From the NCBI GenBank assembly GCA_015179025.1, contig WHUX01000090.1, positions 1-64,000 of the forward strand: a stretch of DNA of 64,000 nucleotides, in the 5' to 3' direction. Made by a program: the position numbers and the translations under genes. Position 1 is the first letter of the stretch. Each line of letters begins with the position of its first letter. Below are positions 33,963 through 47,613 of the stretch, piece after piece. This DNA is from Terfezia claveryi. Lineage: Eukaryota; Ascomycota; Pezizomycetes; Pezizales; Pezizaceae. The notes beneath the pieces are model-generated. The model was not told the DNA's origin. It worked only from the letters and a program-made list of their open reading frames with translations, and ran no database searches.

Positions 33963-34374
33963 TGGATAAGTTCACGACGATGTTGCGAGATGGGGGATGT
34001 AACGAACATATCGTGCATGAATGCATATGTGCATACTGCAAGCCCGATGCAGGAGGAAATCTTGGCAACCCGTTGTATCCACTGGCTGTCTCATCAGAAA
34101 TGGTGGAGCTTGAAGAATTTACCACACGCACTGTACATATGTAATGAATTTGCTACTACAGGAATACAATCAAACCCCTTTCCTTGTCATCATCTCACTC
34201 TACTCTTCCTACTCCCCCAGTCCCCCTTCTAGGTCTATACAAAAGTAACCTCACCACACCTATGATTTTTTTCCCTTCACCCCGAGCACAACCAATCTAC
34301 CACTACCCAGCTAGCCAGCAAAATGAACTCAAGTAGTGAAACAAGTTTCTTATCCATTTCATAATCAAGAGCGT

Positions 34375-35144
34375 CTACTTGCTCTGAATCATGCCCTGGC
34401 CCTTGTACCCCTCGGCCGCAAACCCGGTAATGGGCTCGACCTTCTGCTCCTTAAGATACTCGTTCGTCTTCTCCTGCCACTCCCTAGTCATCGTCTTTGG
34501 TGGGGGTCGGGCGAACTGTCGGATGCCGTAGAAGAGGACGAAGGATGCGCCGACGCCGGCAAGGGTGTACAGGAGGATCTTCTTAGTTTCGCCGGGGGGT
34601 GGGAGGGCGCGGGGGCCATGGGGGCCGAAGGCGATCCAGTAGGCTGTCGGGAAGGGCTGTTGTCAGTGTGATGGTTGTGAGGAGAGATATGTATATATGC
34701 GAAAGAGAATGGAGGTGGTTGGACTAAGGGTTGAGGGTAATGGGGATTTTTGGGGTATAATATAGATGGACATGATATAATATAATAAATCATAGACAAT
34801 GCAAGCAGAATTGGGGATATTGGCTTCATATATGAATAGTGCATAGGTGCCTGGTGTATAATTGTGTGGCTTGGTGCTACAAGTCTTGATAACACTCAAG
34901 AAAAATACTCACAGGCCTTCTTCTCCGCCAACGTCAACTCGCTCCAATTAGTCTTCATCCTATCCCTCAACTGCATCCACAATTCGGCCTGCTCCTGTGG
35001 TGGCATCCCCTCCCATCTCTTTTCAATATCTACCAACGTCGGGTTTGAGATCGCGTGTGTCGTAGCGCACCTCCTCGTGGCCAAAGACGCTGGGCGGGCA
35101 GCAGACTTCAAAAGCGCTGTTCGCAGCATTGTTTTTTCAGACAA
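34375..35144 (-). CDS. COX5: Cytochrome c oxidase subunit V (COX IV-like), mitochondrial
   Basis: Nuclear-encoded subunit of respiratory complex IV in the inner membrane. The start at 35144 (MSEKTMLRTALLKSAARPAS) or 35129 (MLRTALLKS) gives an Arg/Ala/Ser-rich presequence. The mature part is AISNPTLVDIEKRWEGMPPQ EQAELWMQLRDRM and NWSELTLAEKKA. An intron (GTGAGT to CGACAG, about 34911-34648) joins to SYWIAFGPHGPRALPPPGET, the membrane helix ILLYTLAGVGASFVLFYGIR and the C-terminus EWQEKTNEYLKEQKVEPITG, ending MIQSK at 34375. The order matches the fungal family; the intron is long for this window (about 260 bases). Confidence 0.93.
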
Positions 35145-38050
35145 ATGAAAGAATTGATGTGGCTAGGTTTTTGGGGTTTGTATTTCGGAGAGCTTCGGGG
35201 GTGGTAGGCAGGTGGGTCGCGGGGGTTAGGGGGAGGTCGGGGGTGAGTGGGGGGGTGATTGTTTTGCGGGTATACGTTCGGGCGGTATCGTATGATGACG
35301 GAAGAATTTGGGTGGGGAATTTGCATTTTGCCCGGTGGGCCGAGACAATACGATTGTTTTAATTAAGGCAGATTGGGACCACGTGATGTGAGGGGTCGGT
35401 ACTTAGCGAAATAGGCGACTCACTACCGAGACAGTTACCGAACGGCTAAACAGCTCAATTCCCAGTTGAGGGTAACGACAGCACAGGCAAACATTCCAAA
35501 CCTAGCAAGCATTCACTACCTAAGTAGGCTCCATCTGCTGCCCAACTCTTTCTTTGAATTCACTCGGGACAAATTGTGCTGCTTTTGCAGCACCGAAGGA
35601 CATGTTCAATTCACCCTATAGTGCCTCTGCTACTTTTAATCATGACCAGGTTTCTCCATCTGTCGCAGTCTTAGGGAAGGGTCCAGCTCCTTCTGAGATA
35701 CACCTTCGTCATTGCCAGATGTCACCGAAACCAGCTATAGAGGAGTTATGGTTGAGTAGTCCAGCGGTGGAGCCAAAGAGTAACTAATTCATTAATTACT
35801 ACATGTACCTGTCAAGAGATAAAGTAAGGAGACGAGTACCTAAGTAACCTTTTCCACAATGATCCTGCAATTGTCTTATATAGTCTGGTGGCACCAGCGG
35901 TAGGGCACTGAAGGAGGTAACCCATCCTGATACAGCAACTAGTACACAGGCACTGCTTCGAGTACGTACAACGTACAACCAAACTACTGCTTCGATCGAT
36001 CTCCCTATCTTCAGCAACTTCTATCAAGCCTCTGTATACCTAAATAACACTTGCACCTGTTTGAAATGAGGTTAGCCTCAGCTGCAATGCTCTTTCGAAA
36101 TTACTTGCAACAGACGTCCTCACGATTCAATTCATGGTAGTGTTCAGCTGAGAAAAATGTCCAGGGTTGCAGCTCCATAACAATGTTCCTCTAACATGGT
36201 ACTTCTGACGGTTACCCTACTTTCATTCTCGTCTATGGACATCAGCTGCCTAATTTGGAGTACATGTAGTGAGTTTGCCTTGTGGATATTCGTTTGCTAA
36301 TTGAGCGCTACATGGCCCTACGTATGAATGTGCAGCAAATAACTCGCTGTTTTCTATTCCTACAGTGCCAACTGTTAATCCAAGTCACATGACAGAGTAC
36401 CCGTGAGACTATCTGATGCTTTCAGTGAGATGCACTGATGCAAATTAGTAAGTAGGCACAGCGAACACGATATATACACACGCCAAGCCCTCAAGTGCAC
36501 CTACTTATAGCGGTACTCACGTAATAATATGCCAAGTGACCCCTGGTCTCGGGACCTGCATCTTTTTGAGACTTCAACCACACGACATAGACATCTGGCG
36601 CAATCTTTTGTATGCCAGGCTAGTAAGTACGTTCTAGTCTGGTTGCACTACCCCTCGCAGTACGCACTGATATCTGTAAATCGATAGCTGGCTAGTAAAT
36701 CGACAGAGGTATCCAACCTGAGACTGGAATACGCTGCTCTGTAGAGTCCAGACAGACACCCGGATGTCTCCGGCGATTGTCTCAACTTCTCTCACGTTCT
36801 GTCGAACGATCTGCATCCGCATGCATGAGAGTCAATGCGTGAGGATCACCCCACCATGCAGCAGCACATCTCGCCGTACACAAGTTCATCGGTTCAATCG
36901 GCGCATATCAGGCACGAACATTGAACGGCGAAATATTCGTACACTTATTGCTACGATCCATGGTCAATTGAAGTACAACACCCATGATCGGACAATAAGC
37001 CGTCGCTTTGCTTTGCCCGCGGAAAACTATGGCAGAAAAATTCCTCCAAGGCTGAATTAGGTACATAAAACACTCCAAGGTGAACAACGTGCTCTCGTAA
37101 TTGGACAGAAACTAATCTCAAAGTCACTTGGCCGTGTGAGATTATCCGTCTTATCAGTGAGTCGATGCTTTTTAGAGCAGATATCAGTCATCTAAACTAT
37201 GGACTGCCGCCTTAGAGACTGACGGTGCCCGAATGAAATCAGCAAGGCCCCAAACTTGACGAGGGGTCAACTGTTGACATCCTGCTATTGTGTGCGATCG
37301 GAGGAGTACAAATGGTTGAATCTGATACGAAAGCATGTCTTTGCTTATTTCATGTTTGTTGCATTTGACGGCGACTTACTCAGATCGAAGCACCCTACTA
37401 GTAGGGGAAACATTAGCCTGTGTCACGGGATGAGCGGGTATCCAAGCCTCATAGCTGGGGAGTCCAAAAAACATCAAGTAGTTTGCGTCATGGAAGTGAT
37501 CGGCTCTGGGTGCTGTGAGATGGAGGAATAGGCCCGATGAAATCACCGAGACGAACCGTGATTATGCTGGCAGATGGGAGTTCCTGCTGACCATGTCGAC
37601 GAGATGCACAACGGAAGAATCCTATGGAATAATCGAGGAATTAGTCAACGAGACTAGCTAGGAATCGGACCATTGAGTTTCCTATTGAAAATATTGAAAA
37701 GCTAAGCCAAGCGAACTTAGCGTGCGTTCAGGCGGTCCATTTCCAAGTACGGAAGTTCATACGCAATTCCTACTGCAACCAACAAAAAGTGTATGCCCCT
37801 CTTCCCCTCCTTTTGGTTTATATAAATACCATCCCTAGTTCCCCTCTTTCTGACTCCATCCCACCAGACTATCACCCACACGCAAAAATCTCCAAAACTC
37901 CAACCGTTAACCACTGTAAGGCCTTCTCTATTACACTGTAGCACTGGCTTCACCGTTATACTCACCCGAGTCAGGCGTTACTGGCCAAGCTAACTGTGGC
38001 TCTGCAGACTGAACCAAGCAAAACAAGCAGAACCGAATACATTAATCAAA
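35145..38050. other. 2.9-kb gene-free region upstream of GAPDH
   Basis: No coding sequence recognised on either strand. One copy of the dispersed motif (36633-36662, TAGTCTGGTTGCACTACCCC). Base composition is even, unlike the GC-skewed coding DNA nearby. It includes the COX5 promoter at the left and the GAPDH promoter at the right. Confidence 0.5.
37819..37862 (+). promoter_or_regulatory. GAPDH promoter: TATA box and CT-rich tract
   Basis: TATATAAATA at 37819-37828 is followed by a pyrimidine-rich stretch (CCCTAGTTCCCCTCTTTC..) to about 37862. This TATA plus CT-tract layout is typical of strongly expressed fungal gpd promoters. The ATG is 220 bases downstream; transcription is expected to start within or after the CT tract. 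A 5' UTR intron is possible. Confidence 0.55.
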
Positions 38051-39450
<1,400 letters not shown>

Positions 39451-41098
39451 ATGTATCTTATTGTTATGTTCATGGAAAAGTGTTTGGGTTGGAATGTTCT
39501 GCTTCTTTGTTAAATCGCTGAAATCTCTACTTCGAGCCTGATGTGCTGGTAATGCAGATCTGTAATATATATAGAAGGTTGTGGAATGGAAGTCTGGTGG
39601 AACCTGACTAGGGAAATGGGTTCTTTTTCGAACGAATCTGGAGAGGCTAGTGGACACAAGGAATTGAATTGATCTCCCAGAGACACGAGTTTGATAATTG
39701 AATGCACATACTGTACCATGTAAAGTGAGTATCTCCATTGCCTCCTGCATCCCAATGAGTGGGTATGACTTTTGGGTTTGGTAGTAGTGCTATCAGTGAT
39801 ATATACAAGGGGGTGACTGACCTACCTTCTGTAAGTAGGTCGATTTTGATTCAGGGTAACGCCAGCACCTAAATTCCACAATCACGTGACTCGTCTCAGA
39901 GTTGGAGTTCCAAAACTCTGCTCTCCTAAGTATAGAAGATGATGATTGCAATGCTTGGTACACTTTGCTGAATGAAAATATCTCAATCGAAGAAAAAAAA
40001 GGGATGGACTCTGTATCGCGAAATTTGCAACGGTGATAAAATATTTCAAATTGTATCAATTAAGGATCGATGAGCAAAAACACGAAGGATCAGCTTCTTT
40101 CTCTGCACTTGTACTCCACATCGTTTCCCTTATATTGCGGAAAGCGAACCACACGAACTGAATATTTAGGCGGCAATACACTTCATTGTTCTAGTTTGAG
40201 TGTGTCGAATCCTCCTTGCTTTACGTATGAAATGCAATCCCATAGAGTAGTTATTCCCACAGGTCAACAGAAATATATGAATACGATATCCGCTTTCCGC
40301 TATTTCTTCCATTCTGCCCACCTCTGGCCAGGGTGGCATTGGAACGTATTTTATTTTAATTTTTATCTTGTTGCGATGAACGATAAGAACATACGGCAAA
40401 CTCGCTCAATTTTATTGTGGAGGTCTATAAATAAATCATGCCACTCAGCCCCCGTAACCGCAAAAGGTGAAAGTCTCCCCCACTCGGGAAAATCTCCTAA
40501 CTCTCCAAGTAGGTTTTTCTGAATGAGGAGGAGATGGATAAAACACCATTCCTAACATCTTTTACCAATTTTCCATTTGTGTTCATTTGCTGAAAGAAGT
40601 ACCTACGGTGGGCATAGGATACTGCAACAGAAATCCCAGTTCTCAATGACCTGCTTGTATCAATATACTCTCGTTGGCCGTGGTATGTTTGTGGAGGGTG
40701 TGTGCGCCCTCCCTACATATACAAATCATGCCTCAACGCCCAGCTCCACATTTTTCATGAATAAACGAAAATAATAATACTGACTCAATCTACGAGATGT
40801 TGTGACAACCAGACTAGACTCAATGCATCAAAGGTTCCATTACTACTCTTTCTACAGAGGTTGTGCCAACCAGCTAATTGCTAGTCTCATGCCAATTGCT
40901 GCTCTGCTATTACTATGACACAAACCATCCTGTATGATACAACCTTCCTAATCCTAAACACAAGCAAAACAATTTAAAGACAACTCTAACGCCAAAAAAA
41001 AAAAAACGATGAAAGCTACAACTACGGCGTGTAAGTCAATGTTACACAAATGCTCCCTCCTTCCACCTCCCCTCTTTCACTATCCTGCCTCACCAATC
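39451..41098. other. Intergenic, two copies of the dispersed motif
   Basis: Between the GAPDH and HDA1 3' ends. Motif copies at 40800-40820 and 40859-40877. An ORF at 40070-40522 has no recognisable sequence. Poly-A run near 40994. Confidence 0.4.
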
Positions 41099-44000
41099 CT
41101 ATATCCGTTTCGAGGATGACCTCGTTACTCGTAAAGGTAGGTTTGCCGCTACTGAAACCATTCTCCTCGTCCTCCTCGGCTTTTGTATCACTGTGTCCGT
41201 AGCCTCCCCCGATGTCGAGATGTCATCATAATAACTTAGTAAATCGCGGGTCTTCCGCCCTTCCTTCTCCTCTACTTTTCCCTTCCGCTCTTCGGTTTCC
41301 TGCTTCTCTACCCCTGTAGCCTTCTTCTTCATCCCATTCTCTAACACCACTTTCCTATTCTTGGGCCTTCTTGCCGTATCCATGACCGCATCTTCTCCAG
41401 CCTCTTCGAAGACAACCTGGGCGAATTCCTTGCCATCCTATAGCGAGGGGCTCGTGATCCTCTCTTCAAGCCACTCCGTTACCTTGTCGAACTCTTCCCG
41501 AAGCATATCTGCAATACAATGGCTCTTCGCTTGCTTCAGGCCCCCGTACTTTTTCCGCAGCTTCTTCTGCTGCCATACATTGTGGTCACGGCTACAATAA
41601 ACCTGGGAGTTCTGCATGTTCGCATTGATTGTAAGTAACCAGCCTGGGCAGCAAAGAAATTCCGAAGAACTAGGAACATACCTCCCAATACCATTCAGCA
41701 AGACCATCGCCTTGCACTGGGGGCACCACTGCTCGCAAGTCGACATCACCGTAGAATAGGAGCAATCCGGTAACAATATTCCGGCACTCCGCTAGGAGGG
41801 AGATATTAGCTTTAATGACAGAAATTCAATTGCCTTTCCGAGCATCTACCTCGAGCACCCATCAGGTATGTGGCTCCACCGGCTGCTTTCCCAATGCCAA
41901 TAATAACTACTTTCTTCGCATCAGATAGCCCAATGTAATTATCCCATATATAACAGCACAGCTGCTGTGCATGTGTTTGGACATCGAATGGTTCCTGGGA
42001 GATATCAGTTGGATGAACTCAGGGAGAAAGAAAATACTTTGGAGACCTACACTCAACCCACTCAGGTGTTGGGGAACGTTGGCATCGATGACTCCATACC
42101 CCTTTGCTATTGCCCAGTCGACGTATGCTGATCCGGAATCAAGCTGTACCAGGTCAGTATAGGGAACCCTGCCTTAATGGAGTAACCATTGAGGCACACT
42201 CACGAGGAAGGCATCATGCAAATTGATGAACTTATCATCACTGGGCTGAGCCGATACTTGTGGACTAGGTAGGTTAGAATCTAACGGGAGATTTAAGATA
42301 ATCAAATCCACATACGGATCATGTATTATAAGGACTAATGTTTCTTTCTCCTGGTAGTCAGGGCTGTAGTAGGTTAGCAGATGGCAGTGAACGCCAATTG
42401 AATAAGATGCTTACCTAGACAAGACCTGGTCCTCAAAGGATTTCGATTGACGCTCCTTGGCACGCATGACGGCGAGTTCAAACATGTTGTGCTTGTCTGC
42501 AAGCGTTTTTGATTGATATATACGGATGACATCTGGATTTGTAGCTTGTCAGTTCCATAAACTACTAATATATAAGAGAATGGGAGACGTACCATGCAGC
42601 CTTGACTGATCCATTGTCTTGGACCGCACGAGCTCTGTTTGCCATTAGCAGTGTGCATCAAACCGGTGGATTCTTGGCCTACCTGGGAGTAGTGTTTTTA
42701 TCGACATACTGCTCCAGTATTTTGCCTGGTACAGCATGACCTGTTGGCATGTCTCCACAGCTGCATTGGAGGGGAATGTGGATTTCAGTATTCCGGGTGG
42801 CTCCCCGAGGAGGACTTTTGTAACTGCAAGTGCTGAATGTGCGATGGCCAATAAATTATATCCTCCCTGAATGAAAGCACATGTAAGTATTCATATAGAA
42901 AGAGCTGGCATGACAATACTACCTCCAAACAGACTACAATATTTCCGTTTGCTAGTGTTTTAAGCATAGCTGTCATATGTGCATAGCCTGGTGGTGTCAC
43001 GTAACATCCACCAATGCTATCGCCGGCCGCAGCGTCAAACCCAGCAGACACTGGATATATGATGATTTAGTCATTACCCCCGGGGACTGTTGTGCAATTA
43101 CATACCGATAACTAAATCTGGCTGGAACTCCATCGCTATAGGCATGACAATTCGTTGGAAGACATAAATATAATCCCCGTCCCCCATGGCCCCCACACTC
43201 CAGGGTATATTGACATTTCTACTACCTTAGTGAATTGAACAGTTGCTTTCGATAGAGGGTACAACTCACTTTCCCTCGCCTAAACCTTCTCCGCATTTGT
43301 CAACATTTCCTGCTGTACCTGGCGGGTAAAAAGTTCCATTAGAATATCGATGTATGGATATATATAACACATCTTGGTTGCTGTAAAATGCCGACTGTGT
43401 TCCATTCCCATGGTGCACATCCCTGTAGAAAGTAAGATACGCAGCAATTCCTGACACATCAATCCAAGGCGCCTACCAATCTAAAATCAAAACCTTCTTG
43501 ACCTTCTCTGGATAGTTCTTTAGCATAACCTTTGTGGCCACCGCAACATTGTTGAACAAACAAAATCCCATAGCATTGCATGGTTCCGCGTGATGCCCGG
43601 GAGGCCTTATAACGGCAATAGCATTTTTCAAAGTCCCTTCCACAACATGCCGACAGGCCTCAATAGCTCCGCCACAAGACAGCTTTCCGCAGAAAAACGA
43701 CTCATTATTAAAGTAAACTGAGTCTCCATCTCTGGTATGGTCCTGCAGTTCCCGAAGTGGCATCCCTACGAATCGAATAAGCCAAATGCAGATGTCTAGT
43801 AGTGAACTAACTCACTGGATGTACTCTCTATGAACTTCCAATGAGCTTCACTATGAACCAAGCAGGCCTCTGCTTTGGTTACCTCCCGAGCTCTGAATTT
43901 CGCCAAAACGGGCTGTACACGCAGCTGCTCTGACATCACATCATCTTCGTCGTCTATTAGACCATCCTCCGCAAGTGCCTTGTAGATGAAATATATGCGT

Positions 44001-44335
44001 CGTGGATCCTCCGGGTGCATATCTCCTTCATCGACTGTGGCATGGTATCGCATTCGTACATCATAACAGAGTCCAGTTTTCTTACTCGAATATAACAGCG
44101 AATTAGGCTTGTATTGCGTCTTTTTCTTTGTGACCTCTTTAATCTGCCCAGCATTGAGTGAAACATATCCTCCTGCGTCTGACCTGGATTGTTGGTTCAC
44201 ATTCTCCGATCTCTCCGTAAGCTTGTTGTTGCCTCTGGCCGAATGCGAATTGGATCCATCACTTGTTGGCGGTCTCACAGTACTTGTTGGGGGGTTTGGA
44301 GCATCGGGAAGGACTGTGTCCATGCTGTACGGCAT
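41099..44335 (-). CDS. HDA1: Class II histone deacetylase Hda1 with Arb2 domain
   Basis: Zn-dependent lysine deacetylase acting on histones H3/H2B at repressed promoters. The start is taken at [18 protein letters not shown] (44335); an in-frame ATG at 44521 would add 62 residues unlike the family. The deacetylase domain is [54 protein letters not shown], then over an intron [35 protein letters not shown], and [25 protein letters not shown] and [13 protein letters not shown]. The His-His, Asp and His ligands are present. The rest is an Arb2 domain, the usual C-terminal partner in fungal Hda1. A 46-base intron (GTAACGGAG to CCTCGCTATAG, 41481-41436) leads to a basic tail ([20 protein letters not shown].. 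RSSSKRI) ending at 41099. Confidence 0.93.
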
Positions 44336-45176
44336 GTTGAACTTGTGTCCCAGCCACAAGAAACAATCGTGTTGGATATCGCTGGATAGCCAGTATGAGA
44401 CGAAACGATGAGTAGACGTGAATTGGCACGCACGGCTTGTTTGAGGCTCAGGTGGTACGAGAAAGAAGTCTGGTAGTCTGGTTGGCTTTGACAGCGGAGG
44501 TCGTAAACAGCCTAGTTCCATTGATTTACTTATGGATAGAGAACCGCATTATCTAAAATACAAACACAGTAAAGAGATTGGGGGTCTTCATTCTCAGATA
44601 ATGCGAAGTCGTCGTCGTTGCCATGGGATATGTGAGCGTGGTTACATGAGCTCTCTGATTTATCCCTGTGATATCTATCGCCAGTTATCTAGAGACGTGA
44701 CTTTGCCTGTTAATCACAGGATAGATACATAGAGCCTTATATACATATACACACGTCATATCTACAGTTCAGTCCCCTCCTATGCAAATGGGCTAACTAT
44801 ACCCAACTCTCCAGTGTCGGGCGTGCTTCTCTGCGTTTGGCCTCAGATCAATCTTGTGGGGTAGCTTGAATAGCCTCCCCCATATGTAGCCCCAGGTATC
44901 GAAAATGCGTTCTGCTAAGTATCTTGCACTTGCATAATCGTTGTATATCCACCGTTCCATGTAGTAGCACGTTACTATCTGGGAACCCAATGTCAAAATT
45001 TAGATGGACGGTAAGTATGCGCCGCCTAACTCTATGAGGGAAAGTGTGTTTAACAAAGTCAAATTCTACCTAAATGTACCGGTGGTCGACCAAACGGACC
45101 TCAGGAAGGTCGCAGGTCCCCGAGGATGCGATAAAACTACGGACCAGGCAAGCGTATTCGAAGCACGAACAAGACC

Positions 45177-47073
45177 ATGCCACCCGATTCGTGGACGAAC
45201 TTCGACTTTGACGAAGACCCCACGGATTTCGAAGGACTATCGCCTGTGCCGTATGGAGAGAAAGCGGAACATCAGCACCCGTCGAGGGCAGCGAGTTTGG
45301 CGCATGGGACTAGTGCGGCCGGGGCGCGGGCGTTTACGACGCAGTTGATTGCGTTTTATTTTAGGGCACCGGTATGGAAGGAGAACTCTTATCTCAGGGC
45401 GACAGTACGGTTGGAGAAGGGCCAGTGGGCTGACTGGTTGGGAGTGTAGGTTAAGGCATTTTTCAAGATGAGGGTGGATTATATGGTATGGTAGATACCT
45501 TTACTCTTAGTTCCTGGGGTTACTATAGCGGACGTAGTACTGGACACTGGGTTTGGGAGGTTACTTGGTTACGGGGCTACCAGAAAGGCAGGCAGAATCA
45601 ATGAGCTGATATCTTCTTTACCCATAGCAAGTCGCCCGGGCAATAAACCCGCGAGTCCAAGCCAACGAACGATGGTCACTACGATTATCCACCCCGGGGC
45701 TCCTCGTTCACGCAGTAAAGCATCATGGGTGGAGGTTCATACCTAACCAGGGTACCTAGATATATCTATGCTCTATCCTCACACAGAGAGATAGACTCGG
45801 CGCTGATATTCCTTTGGTTGGGCAGTTCTACCTCCATTAGTAGCGAATGCTAGGTTGGTCTTGTCATGCGGTGTGAGGTAGTGAATATGGTGGACTGACG
45901 GGTGAATATAGCGTTGGGGCGGTTCTGTACGTTTCTCCAAGGGTCGTGTAGTAGATAAACCAAGGGCTAACAAGCTGGGTTTTTGTGGATCAAGATATAC
46001 CTCGTATCTGAAGATGCTAGGAGTATTTCATGAACCTTCGGGAATAGGACTTAAGAGGGTTTTTCCACCGCCGGCCTTTGCAGATACGTTGGCGGCGGGG
46101 ATGGTGGCGGGAGGTATACAGTCTTTAGTGAGTATACTCCAAAATCTCAACGGTGTCGAAGGGTGATCTAGTGATGAGCATAAGAAGACTGATTTGGGTA
46201 AACCTATTATCGGGCCAAAAATAGGTAGCTGCCCCACTCGACGCCCTACAAACCCGCTCCGACGTAAACGAAATGCTCGAAGGCCGGCATCGTAGTATAT
46301 GGCGGTACGCCATGCACAAATTACAAGAAATCGGGATTCGTGGTGTCTTTGCCGGGTACGGGTTCAGTTTAGCAAAGGTACTCCATCCCACAAACTCCTC
46401 CCGCACACGAGCTTGAATTTCAATTCCATAGGAATCCCTTGGCTACGGTATCTTCTTCTCTTCATTCGAATACATCAAACAACAACTCTACTACACCTAC
46501 CTAACGCACTACTACGGACGGCGCCGATTTCTAGAATTCCCCCTACCACTCCACTACTTCGACACCACCTCCAGTCCCCTCGACACAGCTTCCACTCACA
46601 CCGACCCTACCACGGGGAAGATCGTAATCCGCCCCCATTATGCACTCGAGCCTACATTCCTCCTCCTTGCGGGTGTCACTGCGTCTGTAATGCAGCAGGC
46701 AATCTCATTCCCAATTACCCAGCTTCAAGCAATCCACTACTCGCGTCTAGAGTCGCTTGATTATAAAACCAAATTAGAGTCCCCCTTGAAGGAAAGTGAG
46801 GGGCGAGCGGGGCTGTTAACGAGATGGGGGAGGCTGAGGGAGAGGTATGCGCATAGTTATGGTGAGACGTTAGAGCAGGCGAGACATCAGTCGAGCAGGG
46901 TGGGGAGTTGGAGGAGGTGGCTCTTTAGGGGTTTTATGGGGCAGGCAGCTAGGCAGGTGCCGGGGACGAGTGCGGGGTTGATTGTGTTTGAAGTGGTGAG
47001 AAGGAGGTGGGCACTAGAGGGAGAGAAGGGGATGAGGGCGGAATGGGAAGGTTATGATATTTTGCTAGCGTGA
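45177..47073 (+). CDS. Mitochondrial carrier family protein
   Basis: Inner-membrane solute carrier; substrate not identifiable. Exons assembled by hand: 45177-45371 (MPPDSWTNFDFDEDPTDFEG.. TTQLIAFYFRAP), 45450-45485 (VKAFFKMRVDYM), 45628-45751 (QVARAINPRVQANERWSLRL.. HHGWRFIPNQ), 45826-45853 (VLPPLVANA), a 15-base micro-exon 45912-45926 (SVGAVL), 45995-46127 (YTSYLKMLGVFHEPSGIGLK.. AGGIQSL), about 46220-46375 (VAAPLDALQTRSDVNEMLEG.. GIRGVFAGYGFSLAK) and from about 46431 to 47073 (ESLGYGIFFSSFEYIKQQLY and onward). PLDALQTR and GIRGVFAGYGFSLAKESLGY are Mito_carr signatures. The last third (RWGRLRERYAHSYGETL.. QVPGTSAGLIVFEVVRRRW) holds the third repeat. It lies divergent to HDA1. Confidence 0.85.
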
Positions 47074-47613
47074 GTGGAAGTTGATAGTAGGGGATGGATA
47101 CCGATGTAGGTTTATGTAGGTTTGAGATTATTGAGGGGCGATTGTTGGGGCTTGAGGGTAACATAGTATTGTTTTTTTTCTGATTTTTTTTGGTTGGGTA
47201 ATGGCATTGGTAAATACATATTAAACACCTTGTTTTATATAGAATAGATTGGGTCGGACGAGTTAATGCATTAGCACTGGCCAGTAGTATATATTATATT
47301 CTACCCTATTGTTGTGCTTTCGGAAAATGAAATCCTACTCTTCGTGTCTCTCTAGTTAACTTCGAAGTATGAACTTGGTATAAGGCAGGACTTTCCATTC
47401 TCTAACACCGCTTTCTTATCCTTCGCCGTCCCCGAACAGCAGCCTCTCGCCACAACCGTGACCTGGACGAGCGCCATACTGCATAACCTTATACTATTAT
47501 TGCAAGGGGGTTCTTGATCCGCCACGCCGAATTCTCCGAAGTATATCCGGTTCGTTGCTTATAATGTAAAAAACCTACAACAGTGCAAATATATATAGTA
47601 TATGTTCTGGGCC

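Noticed and set aside
33355..33969. Plus-strand ORF of 204 codons opposite RNase III
   Set aside because: Gly/Glu/Leu-rich shadow of the RNase III gene.
40070..40522. Plus-strand ORF of 150 codons
   Set aside because: No family resemblance, no splice or promoter support, between two gene 3' ends.
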